Positions 24,320 to 32,138 of a stretch of DNA of 64,000 nucleotides are shown piece after piece. The notes beneath the pieces are model-generated. The model saw nothing but the letters and a program-made list of their open reading frames with translations. It did not search any database and was not told where the DNA came from. Both the position numbers and the translations under genes were made by a program. This DNA is from Microseira wollei NIES-4236 (GTDB taxonomy: Bacteria > Cyanobacteriota > Cyanobacteriia > Cyanobacteriales > Aerosakkonemataceae): the NCBI RefSeq assembly GCF_020521235.1, contig NZ_BLAY01000001.1, forward strand, positions 1-64,000, read 5' to 3'. Within the stretch, counting starts at the first letter, position 1, and the number at the start of each line of letters is the position of its first letter.

Positions 24320-26795
24320 ATTACCCTAAGCCACATTGTCGCCAATGTGACTCGGCTTCAGAACCGTGCGTGATACTTTCGCATCACACGGCTCCTCAAT
24401 GATTTGGCTCTTGTCATGAGTACCGTCTCGTTTGGTTTTGATGTCGTGGCAGTGTCTATGCAGTAATTGGTAATTGTCGTACCTGTCTTTCCCTCCTTTG
24501 GAACGGGGAATAACATGGTCTACTTCCATTACATCTTCATCTCTGAAGTACAAACCGCATTCTGTGCATTTTCCATTCTGCTTTTTCAGCAGTTTGGAGA
24601 CTCTGGTAGGTAATTCGACGCTTTTGCCCATACGGGTAGCCCAGTAGATGAAGTCGCCATTGTAGGGGCTGACTTTTCCCTTGACTTTGACAAATTTCTG
24701 GATCTGGAAATCACTGTGATACACAAGATATATATTCTTGTTATCTGTAATCGCCCGGAATACCCAGGATGACCCATCTTTGATGCCGAAATATTTTCCT
24801 ATCCACCGTTTTGTAGATTTGTGAAGATGTCTAGCTTTAGTCCACGCAATTAGCTTCCGTGTTAGAAGATGGTCTAGCTCTTTAAAGGTTTCAGCACTGT
24901 TGACTTTAGAGTAGTAGTTACTCCATCCAGTGATGATTGGGTTTAAACGCTTGATTAGCTCTATTTGGGATTGACAGGATTTTAGTTTGTCAATTTCGTT
25001 CGCTAACCTTTGGTAGTGAGCTTTAACAGCCTCTTTACTTGGCTTAATGTACGTCTTGTAGCCTAGCGGTTTGCCATGTGTGTTTTTGCCTGTTGTGTAT
25101 TTTCCTACTGGATACTGACGGATATTAAAGCCAAGGAAGTCAAAACCTGGAGTTTCCTCTCCCATTCTTTCCAGGGTGTGGGTTATACGAGTTTTTTCTG
25201 GTCTAAGTTCTAAACCAATATCATTAAGGAATTCCTCAATCAGTGTTTTAGATCTCATAAGTACATCCAGCTTGGGATGTAGGATGACAAAATCATCGGC
25301 ATATCTGACTAAGGTAATTTCCTTCTCGTTGTTGTCCTTTTTCCCTGGGAGGGTTCGGGCAAATTCCTTGACAATTTTTTCCATTCCATGTAAAGCAATG
25401 TTCGCCAATAGTGGTGAGATAATACCACCTTGAGGGGTTCCTTCATCAGTTGGAAACCATGTTCCGCTATCATATACGCCGGATTTAACCCATGCTTTAA
25501 TCTGTCTGCGGAGTTTGGGAAACGTATTGATTTTATTCAATAGTTTCTTCTGGTCAATTTTGTCAAAGCATTTTGCAATATCGGCATCTAGAACATATTT
25601 GCTCTTTTGCTTGATTGCTACTTTGATACCCTCAATGGCATCCATACAGCTTCTACCGGGTCGGAAACCGTAGCTGTTAGGCTCAAACTTGGCTTCCCAT
25701 TCGGGTTCCAAGGCTAGTTTCACAAGTGCTTGTTTAGCCCGTTCTGTGATAGTAGGGATACCCAAAGGTCGTTTTTCTGTTTTCCTTGGTTTGGGAATCC
25801 ATACTCTACGTGTTGGTGCGGATTTATGGCTTAATTCTAGTGCTTCCACTAGCTCTAACCGAGCTTTGGGCGTTAGTGCCTTCTGCCCATCTATTCCCGC
25901 AGTGTTTTTGCCTTGGTTATCTTGTGTCACTTGGCGGACGGCAAGCATTTTGGCGGACCAGGAATTCAGAAGAGTCTTTTGCAATTTACGTACTGCTTTG
26001 ACATCTCCCCGACCAGAGGCTTGATAGATTCTCTTTTGCAACTTGTACACCGTGCGTTCTAGCTGGCGCCAGTTCACTTGTGTCCATACCACCATCGGTT
26101 TTTCCCGTGTTTTAGTCATTTCCATTGCTTTGTTGCCACTCTATCTTCCAAATCATCGGGAATCTGTCAGCTTATCCACACCCATTACAGGTAGGCATTT
26201 GCTTCTGATTCCATCTCTTCCTGTCAGGGCTTGCGGATTGGTTCCTACTCTAAAATCGACCTTTTAGAGAGCCACAGACAGGATTACTTCGTTCCGTATA
26301 ACCTTTTGTTTGAGTGTTTAGGACGGTACTACTCAGCCGGAGACAGGAAAGCGTGACCTTTATGGCGGTACTTTCAGATTCCTATGTGTCTCAGTGTCTT
26401 TTGACCGCAGCGTATCAACCATTCTTTTCGCTGCTTAGTGGGTTACGACTGTTCCATGCGTACCTTCACTTCCGTTGTCCATGCACTCTTGCTTGCTGGG
26501 ATTCACCTCATGGTTTGGTGTTACCAGCGTTTTTCCCCGCTTTACCCTTTGATAACCAGTCGCTAGGTAGGGGAAATGCTTTCACTCCCACGCTTGGAGG
26601 ATAGGACTTTGTGATGGGAACATCACATCACCTATAAGGTTATACAGTTATCCAGGTTCGGTTATCCGTACATTGCTTGTTCGGCAATTCGTTTAAGTTT
26701 TTGTAACGGATTTTTAAGAACCTAGAGAGTCATCCCAGGGCTAAGGAATAGCTGAAAGCCTTTCCTATAGCCAGTTTCGACTCATCGAATCACAC
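24320..26795 (-). mobile_element. Group II intron (2476 bp) with reverse transcriptase ORF in nrdJ
   Basis: On the minus strand the intron begins GTGTGATTCG (GUGYG rule) at 26795 and ends GGTAAT at 24320. Domain V is clear: GAGCCGTGTGATGCGAAAG followed by TATCACGCACGGTTCT (about 24361-24395). A domain VI hairpin with paired CACATTG and CAATGTG follows. Removing it joins LWVGG to TDWIEK in frame, matching the reductase family. It carries a full-length maturase/reverse transcriptase, so it may still be mobile. Confidence 0.92.
24326..26125 (-). CDS. ltrA: Group II intron-encoded reverse transcriptase/maturase with HNH endonuclease
   Basis: The 599-residue protein has an RT domain (about 60-330) with the catalytic YADDFV and GTPQGGIISPLLANI. 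A maturase domain X (about 365-470) and a C-terminal HNH endonuclease (about 515-575) with CTECG, EVDHVIP and HRHCHD follow. It splices its host intron and primes its movement to DNA. Its last ~25 codons (EEPCDAKVSRTV onward) run through intron domain V and into domain VI, so the coding sequence overlaps the ribozyme core. Domain order and intron type suggest the chloroplast-like class. Confidence 0.95.
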   Translation of the reverse strand: MEMTKTREKPMVVWTQVNWRQLERTVYKLQKRIYQASGRGDVKAVRKLQKTLLNSWSAKMLAVRQVTQDNQGKNTAGIDGQKALTPKARLELVEALELSHKSAPTRRVWIPKPRKTEKRPLGIPTITERAKQALVKLALEPEWEAKFEPNSYGFRPGRSCMDAIEGIKVAIKQKSKYVLDADIAKCFDKIDQKKLLNKINTFPKLRRQIKAWVKSGVYDSGTWFPTDEGTPQGGIISPLLANIALHGMEKIVKEFARTLPGKKDNNEKEITLVRYADDFVILHPKLDVLMRSKTLIEEFLNDIGLELRPEKTRITHTLERMGEETPGFDFLGFNIRQYPVGKYTTGKNTHGKPLGYKTYIKPSKEAVKAHYQRLANEIDKLKSCQSQIELIKRLNPIITGWSNYYSKVNSAETFKELDHLLTRKLIAWTKARHLHKSTKRWIGKYFGIKDGSSWVFRAITDNKNIYLVYHSDFQIQKFVKVKGKVSPYNGDFIYWATRMGKSVELPTRVSKLLKKQNGKCTECGLYFRDEDVMEVDHVIPRSKGGKDRYDNYQLLHRHCHDIKTKRDGTHDKSQIIEEPCDAKVSRTVLKPSHIGDNVA

Positions 26796-27050
26796 ACCGC
26801 CCACCCACAGCCAGCGACCGGAGGGCAAAGATTTAATTTGACGCTGCATCTGGTCTATAATGTCAGCTTCTTGGGGGGTTAGCTTGCCCAAGCGTACCAA
26901 TCCGCGTAGGGTGCGATCGCACACCTGCTCCCAACTCTCTCGCCCATTTGCCGTCCGACGGCTGTACGTTCTAAAAAACACCGGATTCGCCACAGGGGCA
27001 GTTTCCGGAAATGGGTTAGTATTTTGCAAGCGCTCTAGCTCTCGAACCAT
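26796..27050 (-). CDS. nrdJ: Class II ribonucleotide reductase, exon 1
   Basis: Eighty-five codons start MVRELERLQNTNPFPETAPV and end SGRWLWVGG, the N-terminal segment of cyanobacterial NrdJ. FFRTYSRR and GRESWEQVCDRTLRGL are typical. Without splicing, translation would stop two bases into the group II intron. The ATG at 27050 has only a weak upstream AAGG. No cobalamin riboswitch is visible in the 161-bp gap to the divergent gene. Confidence 0.9.
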
Positions 27051-27211
27051 ATCACCAAGCCTTATCGTTTTGCGACAGACACAGATTTAGTAGTGTAAGC
27101 GATCGCATATCTAGCGTCAAAGCTTGAAAAACACTGAAATTTGCTCTATTTGTAGCTAATGGCTAATTGTTCCCCTGCCCGTCTGAAAGCCTGCTCACCC
27201 GCCCTTTGACA

Positions 27212-27793
27212 ATGACTCTTGCCCCTTGGCGATCGCCTTTATCTCGCGCCCTCGATCTTAACCGCAGCCTTGTGTACGCCCGTTACCTGCAACTGGCTAC
27301 CGTTCGGGCAGATGGACGCCCTGCGAACCGTACAATCGTTTTCCGGGGCTTTCTAGCCGATACGAATCAGCTGGCGTTTGTCACCGATTCCCGCAGCCAA
27401 AAAGCCGACCAAATCGACGATCAATCTTGGGGTGAGGCTTGCTGGTACTTTCTTGAAACGCGGGAGCAATTTCGCCTCGCAGGTCAGCTAATCCTAGTCC
27501 GCGAAAATAATGCTAATACAGACCTCCAGAAAGCCCGCCAATCTGCTTGGCAAGAACTTTCTGACGCCGCGAGACTTCAATTTGCATGGCCTCATCCAGG
27601 GCAAAATAGAGCTAATTCAGAGGCTTTTGAGCCACCGCCGCCCAATCCAACCGAACCGTTACTAAATTTTTGCCTATTATTATTAGATCCAGTTCAGGTA
27701 GACCATTTAGAATTGCGGGGCGAACCGCAAAATCGATGGCTGTATCAGCTAGATAGTGCTGGTGTTTGGTTGACGCAAGAGATTAATCCGTAA
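27212..27793 (+). CDS. Pyridoxamine 5'-phosphate oxidase-like FMN-binding protein (Alr4036 family)
   Basis: The 193-residue protein starts MTLAPWRSPLSRALDLNRS; I chose this ATG because the family begins here. The split-barrel FMN-binding signature is visible as YLQLATVRADGRPANRTIVFRGF and FVTDSRSQKADQI. The C-terminal ELRGEPQNRWLYQL resembles the dimerisation end of PdxH-like proteins. It is not true PdxH, and its substrate is unknown. It is divergent from nrdJ. Confidence 0.8.
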   Translation: MTLAPWRSPLSRALDLNRSLVYARYLQLATVRADGRPANRTIVFRGFLADTNQLAFVTDSRSQKADQIDDQSWGEACWYFLETREQFRLAGQLILVRENNANTDLQKARQSAWQELSDAARLQFAWPHPGQNRANSEAFEPPPPNPTEPLLNFCLLLLDPVQVDHLELRGEPQNRWLYQLDSAGVWLTQEINP

Positions 27794-27911
27794 TTGGTAA
27801 TTGCTAATTGGTAATTGCTAATTGCTAATTGGTAATTGCTAATTGCTAATTGCTAATTGCTAATTGCTAATTGCTTTTTTCCGATCACCAATTAGCTATT
27901 AGCAATTAGCA
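27791..27911. repeat. TAATTGS heptamer array with complementary tail
   Basis: About twelve tandem heptamers TAATTGG/TAATTGC run from 27791 to 27875. They are followed by TTTTTT and the complementary CAATTAGCTATTAGCAATTAG. The whole can fold into a long stem between convergent genes and may end transcription from both sides. Confidence 0.85.
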
Positions 27912-27915
27912 AATT

Positions 27916-28710
27916 TCAAATGCCTGCGCCGTCTAGGAATTGCTGAATGGCTTTATCTTGGATGCGACATCTGGGGGAGATGGGATCGTCGCTTTGCGTC
28001 TCTGTAGGATAATCGGTTTCATCCGTCGAGACTTCTTGCTTAAGTGCTAAAACAGGCTGAAGCACCGCTACTGGTTGAGGTTGTTGGATTGCTTGCATTT
28101 GTTGTTCCAACAGCTCAATTCGGTCTACCAAGGCGCGAATCACTTCTGCTTCAGAGTCTGGCAAACTGCCGTGTTCTAGGGGATTCACCCGCACGCCAGA
28201 ACGATAAACAATCCGCCCTGGAACGCCTACCACGGTGCAATCTGAAGGCACGTCGCGCAGTACAACCGAACCTGCACCAATCCGAACATTATTGCCAATT
28301 AGAATATTTCCCAATACTTTAGCACCGGCTCCCACTACCACATTTTCCCCTACAGTTGGGTGGCGCTTGCCGGATTGCTTGCCCGTCCCGCCGAGGGTGA
28401 CGCCTTGGTAAATTAGGGTATAGTCGCCTACAATAGCTGTTTCGCCAATCACGACGCCCATGCCGTGGTCGATAAAAACACCCTTACCAATTGCGGCACC
28501 GGGGTGTATTTCAATCCCGGTTAAAAAACGACCGATGTGAGAAATGAAACGAGGGATGAAGGGAATTCCCAGTACGTAAAGCCAGTGAGCAAAACGATGC
28601 AACACCAAAGCTTGCAAACCGGGGTAGCAAAACAATACTTCCAGCCAATTGCGAGCAGCCGGGTCGCGATCGAAGATTATGCGAAAATCAGCTATGAGGG
28701 AAGTGAACAC
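27916..28710 (-). CDS. cysE: Serine O-acetyltransferase
   Basis: The 264-residue protein shows a left-handed beta-helix of hexapeptide repeats ([27 protein letters not shown], then [20 protein letters not shown]). Catalytic Asp/His are in [12 protein letters not shown], and [16 protein letters not shown] lies in the active-site loop. It converts serine and acetyl-CoA to O-acetylserine, the cysteine precursor. The N-terminal helical domain is short, as in the plant/cyanobacterial short form. A C-terminal tail of about 70 residues rich in Gln and Val is not part of the core. Confidence 0.95.
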   Translation of the reverse strand: MFTSLIADFRIIFDRDPAARNWLEVLFCYPGLQALVLHRFAHWLYVLGIPFIPRFISHIGRFLTGIEIHPGAAIGKGVFIDHGMGVVIGETAIVGDYTLIYQGVTLGGTGKQSGKRHPTVGENVVVGAGAKVLGNILIGNNVRIGAGSVVLRDVPSDCTVVGVPGRIVYRSGVRVNPLEHGSLPDSEAEVIRALVDRIELLEQQMQAIQQPQPVAVLQPVLALKQEVSTDETDYPTETQSDDPISPRCRIQDKAIQQFLDGAGI

Positions 28711-28860
28711 GAGCGGTCACCAAGTTTTGCGTAACATGCCATTCCCGATTTTAGCTTTTTAAGTGTCTTCACTGGTAATTGGTAATTGGTAATAGGTAAT
28801 TGGTTACGACTTCCCACGGTCACTTTCCTGAAAGTTTGGCATGCCCCAAGATTGGCAAGC

Positions 28861-28918
28861 TAGCCATTAGCCATTAGCCATTAGCCATTAGCCATTAGCC
28901 ATTAGCCATTAGCTATTA
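28861..28918. repeat. TAGCCAT heptamer array
   Basis: About eight perfect tandem copies of TAGCCAT occupy the space just beyond the stop of the minus-strand secreted protein. A smaller GGTAATT array lies at about 28771-28803. No spacers exist, so this is not a CRISPR. Confidence 0.9.
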
Positions 28919-28925
28919 CCCGCCT

Positions 28926-29417
28926 TTACTCTTGTCGCACTGAAAGACTGTAGTCGCGGCGGACTCCTTCTTCAAAGGTTCCCACCCAGATGCTGTATCT
29001 GCCAGCTTTCCAGTTGGTGTCAGAGATGCTGGCATCTTTATTGCTGCCGGTATCGTCGCCGCAGCGGATGGTATTTTCGTTACCGGGGCCTCTGATTAAC
29101 AACGTTGTATCGGAACCGCCGGAATTGACTTGTACGGTTAGTTTGGGAAAATCTCGCTCTAAAACCATGATGTGGTCGGGTGTGGGGGAAGCGAAACCGA
29201 TACAGCGGTTGTGTTTGCGATCGCTATTTGCGATCGAAGCCAGCGAGTAAGACCCCCCAGTATAACCCGATGCAACCCCAGCCGAAGGCGGAAAGCCTTG
29301 GGAAAGTGTCAAAGAAGCAAAATTAGCAGTTTGGGCGAGAACGGGTGTAGCGCTCAAAGCTGTTAACAAAACTAGCCAAGCACGGCTTTTGAAGCGAAGT
29401 ATAGTATGCACTAACAT
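28926..29417 (-). CDS. Secreted cyanobacterial protein of unknown function
   Basis: The 163-residue protein has a signal peptide (AWLVLLTALSATPVLAQ, cleavage after LAQ or VLA). The mature part contains SDRKHNRCIGFASPTPDHIMVLERDFPKLTVQV and TTLLIRGPGNENTIRCGDD, a beta-rich layout similar to pre-peptidase C-terminal (PPC-like) domains. The final WKAGRYSIWVGTFEEG fits a strand-turn-strand. Two cysteines may form a disulfide. It is probably periplasmic or extracellular; the role is unknown. Confidence 0.75.
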   Translation of the reverse strand: MLVHTILRFKSRAWLVLLTALSATPVLAQTANFASLTLSQGFPPSAGVASGYTGGSYSLASIANSDRKHNRCIGFASPTPDHIMVLERDFPKLTVQVNSGGSDTTLLIRGPGNENTIRCGDDTGSNKDASISDTNWKAGRYSIWVGTFEEGVRRDYSLSVRQE

Positions 29418-29611
29418 ATCAACAGCCCTCCTCCAATTCTGGGTACAGGCGTTCTCAATTCCAACCTATCCCAGAATCGAGTCGGCGGCGTTGCGGCTCA
29501 TGCCAGTTTTAAGGCTGCACACTAGGGGGAAAAATCTGTTGCGATCGCGCTTTTTTTCCAACTTTACCGGCCAAGTCAGATCCCTTCCCAGTGTGATAGA
29601 TTTTCTATAAG

Positions 29612-29916
29612 TAACTCAAGTTGCTAGTTATAAGCTTTGGCGGCGGTCATTGGTAATAACCCAAGTTGCTAGTTATAACTATCGTGGGTTGCCAAATTGC
29701 TAATCGCCAGCTTGCTAATTGCTGATGGGAATATTTTTCGGTTCTACCAGCCATTAGCTATTAGCCATTAGCTTGTCTTGGGCCCTAAAAATATAACTAG
29801 CAACTTGCGTTAATAGGTAATTGGTAATTGGATTCATTGGTGGTGGAATCGTGGCAATTACCGATTACCCATTACCCATTACCAGCTTCCTTGGATGTAA
29901 CTAGCAACTTACGTTA
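29612..29916. repeat. Nested pair of MITE-like elements (one inserted in another)
   Basis: Left arms TAACTCAAGTTGCTAGTTAT (29612-29631) and TAACCCAAGTTGCTAGTTAT (29657-29676) are matched by right arms at 29793-29812 and 29897-29916. Order left1-left2-right2-right1 shows a 156-bp element inside a 305-bp one. Interiors are heptamer-rich. Together they fill most of the 570-bp space before the PstS-like gene; I see no gene here. Confidence 0.85.
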
Positions 29917-29987
29917 ACTATTAATCCCCAATTACCTATCTGTTTTCTAAACTTTTTGCCGTTTTCGGGACTGGAGATTAGCCACAT

Positions 29988-31184
29988 ATGAGTTCTTCCA
30001 AACCTTGGACTTGTGATGGTAAACCGAGAGATGGGAAATCTTACCCAAATTGCTCTGGTTCCCACGAACCCTACGAAAATTATGGTCCGGACTGCGTGAT
30101 GTGCGGCTTACCGAGAGAAGCAATAATTCCCAACAAAGGTGAGGGTAAGCCAGATATTACTGCTATTGCTGTTGGTGCTGCTTTGGTCGTTGCCTTACTG
30201 GGTACTTTAGTTTATTTAATCTGGCCTAAACCTCAGTCCCAAACTCAAAGTGTCAGACCTGCAACGACTCAACCAGCAAACCCATCTCAAACTACCCCCC
30301 TAGTTAGTCCTGCGGCGATTGTTACGACTTACCGCACTCTGGCAGAGGTGCCTAACGTGCCATCGGTGGTGGTGAACTATGGGGGGTCTACAACATTTGC
30401 ACCGCTTCGTTCTCCCCAGATAGTAGCAGCGATCGCATCTGCTCATCCAGGATTTCAGTTACGCTATCTTGAGCCGCCTTTCGGTAGGAAACCTGGATCT
30501 GGCACCGGAATCAGAATGCTTTTGGATGGTCAACTAACTATTGCCCAATCTTCCCGACCTATAGAAACTAAAGAGTTTGAAGAGGCCAAAACTAAGGGAT
30601 TTGAGTTAGAACAAGTATCAGTTGCGATTGATGGCATTGCTTTTTATGTCAATCCTAAATTGTCTATCCCTGGTTTGACCGGATCTCAGATCAAAGATAT
30701 TTTCACAGGAAAAATTACTAACTGGAAACAAGTAGGGGGTCCCGACCTAGATATTACTCCCATCAGCCGTCCCATTGCTGATGGCGGTACGCCAGAATAC
30801 TTTCACAAGGAAGTTTTGGGTGGCGAAAATTTTGCTTCAACTGTACAAGAAGTGAGAGACACCACAACAGGCATCCAGCGGGTTGCCAGAACGCCTGGTG
30901 GAATTGGCTATGCTACTGCTTCCGAGGCGATCCAAAGTACAATACGTCCTTTGCCAATTGCTAAAGACGCAAATCAGCCTTTTGTGCCTCCTGTAGTGGG
31001 AAATGCAGTTAATAAAACAGCTTTGGCTGATGGTTCTTACCCAATTACCAGGCAACTTTTTGTTGTAATTAGACGCGATCGCCAATTGGCTGAACAAGCT
31101 GGTGTAGCCTATGCCAATATGATCCTAAGTGATGAAGGTCAACGATTGGTAGAGCAAGCGGGTTTTGTGCCTATTCGCAAGTAA
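29988..31184 (+). CDS. Zinc-ribbon, membrane-anchored PstS-like substrate-binding protein
   Basis: The 398-residue protein has an N-terminal cysteine-bearing segment (Cys at about 9, 22, 36 and 39, the last pair CVMC), likely a small zinc-binding domain in the cytoplasm. One membrane span follows (about 57-79, AVGAALVVALLGTLVYLIW), a Thr/Gln/Pro-rich linker, then a phosphate-binding-protein-like domain (about 125-398; NYGGSTTFAPL, GSGTGIRMLLDGQ, DIFTGKITNWKQVGG). The latter resembles PstS, but it is not in a pst operon. It is the first gene of a tight operon with a vWA protein and a tubulin-like protein. It may sense or bind an anion outside while contacting partners inside. Confidence 0.8.
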   Translation: MSSSKPWTCDGKPRDGKSYPNCSGSHEPYENYGPDCVMCGLPREAIIPNKGEGKPDITAIAVGAALVVALLGTLVYLIWPKPQSQTQSVRPATTQPANPSQTTPLVSPAAIVTTYRTLAEVPNVPSVVVNYGGSTTFAPLRSPQIVAAIASAHPGFQLRYLEPPFGRKPGSGTGIRMLLDGQLTIAQSSRPIETKEFEEAKTKGFELEQVSVAIDGIAFYVNPKLSIPGLTGSQIKDIFTGKITNWKQVGGPDLDITPISRPIADGGTPEYFHKEVLGGENFASTVQEVRDTTTGIQRVARTPGGIGYATASEAIQSTIRPLPIAKDANQPFVPPVVGNAVNKTALADGSYPITRQLFVVIRRDRQLAEQAGVAYANMILSDEGQRLVEQAGFVPIRK

Positions 31185-31204
31185 AACATATCAGGGTATT
31201 TCTA

Positions 31205-32101
31205 GTGAAACTTCCTCGTCGCGGTTTGTGGTTGTATCCCCTGTTTCAGATTCCAGCGATGTTTCTAGGGGCTTTTTTAGTAGCAGCTCTGTTATTTGGC
31301 GTGTTAGGCTTGGGTAGACCCAATGTTGCAGTAGCGATCGCTCTAGATTTGAGTAGCAGCACCTACCAACCGCAATTCTTCAACGCTCCAAATACAGTCA
31401 TGGCTCAAGAAATTGCTGCCGTGGGAGCGTATCTTGAGCAAAACTCGCAACTGCTGAGAACTCCTAACCAAATTCAAATCTTGGGATTTGCGGGAGAAGT
31501 TATTCCCCTTACCAGTTCGTTCAAAACCGACAAACAGCAGTTAGAATTAGAGTTGAACCAAGCTTTGCAAAATCCTAATCTGCCTGCCCAAATTGGTCAA
31601 GGTACGGATATCAATAAAGCCATTCAAAAGGGGACGGAATTACTCAGTAGCGTCAGCAATCGCTGCCGCGAATTACTTTTAGTCACCGATGGAATGGCTG
31701 AGGTTTCGCAATCAGTTGTTGACGGGGCAGTAGCTCAGAAAGTTAAAATCAATACCGTCATAGTGGGAGCCGAAGCACCAGCACTCCAACAAGCCGCATT
31801 TAGCACCAAAGGCATTTACATATCTGGTCAACAGAATAATCTAAATATGTTATTTACAGACAGATTTTTTACCAGTTTTAACAGTAACATAAAATGGATT
31901 AAATTCTGGCTAGGTGCTGCCTGGATTGCCTTCATGTGGATGCTGACCCTCCCCCTAGACCGATGGATTTTTCAACCATTGATGAATCTGCCGCCTAATC
32001 TTTCCGGACAGTTGGCGTTGGGAAACGCCTTTTTTTGGACTATTTTGACCCCATTAATTGTTTGGCGATTATTTGGTTTACCCTTTGGCTTAGATTGTTA
32101 A
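31205..32101 (+). CDS. Membrane-anchored von Willebrand factor A (vWA) domain protein
   Basis: The 298-residue protein has a first membrane span at about 13-37, then a vWA domain with a complete metal-ion site: DLSSST, GTDI and LVTDGM. Two further spans lie near 230-250 and 268-292 (WLGAAWIAFMWMLTL and AFFWTILTPLIVW). The start is GTG, 20 bp after the previous stop. vWA domains usually bind protein partners through the metal site. Between a PstS-like protein and a tubulin-like protein, it is a plausible membrane adaptor. Confidence 0.8.
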   Translation: MKLPRRGLWLYPLFQIPAMFLGAFLVAALLFGVLGLGRPNVAVAIALDLSSSTYQPQFFNAPNTVMAQEIAAVGAYLEQNSQLLRTPNQIQILGFAGEVIPLTSSFKTDKQQLELELNQALQNPNLPAQIGQGTDINKAIQKGTELLSSVSNRCRELLLVTDGMAEVSQSVVDGAVAQKVKINTVIVGAEAPALQQAAFSTKGIYISGQQNNLNMLFTDRFFTSFNSNIKWIKFWLGAAWIAFMWMLTLPLDRWIFQPLMNLPPNLSGQLALGNAFFWTILTPLIVWRLFGLPFGLDC

Positions 32102-32138
32102 AAAACTTTAGTTTTACCTTTGCTAATAGGAGAAAGTT

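Noticed and set aside
26314-26604. 96-residue plus-strand frame in the group II intron
   Set aside because: It lies antisense to the 5' ribozyme domains of the intron and is a known kind of spurious call.
27051-27211. Cobalamin riboswitch upstream of nrdJ
   Set aside because: The enzyme needs adenosylcobalamin, but the 161-bp divergent gap is short and shows no B12-box-like GCCACTG.
27791-28918. Heptamer arrays as a CRISPR
   Set aside because: Units are 7 bp and directly abutting, without spacers, and no cas gene is near.
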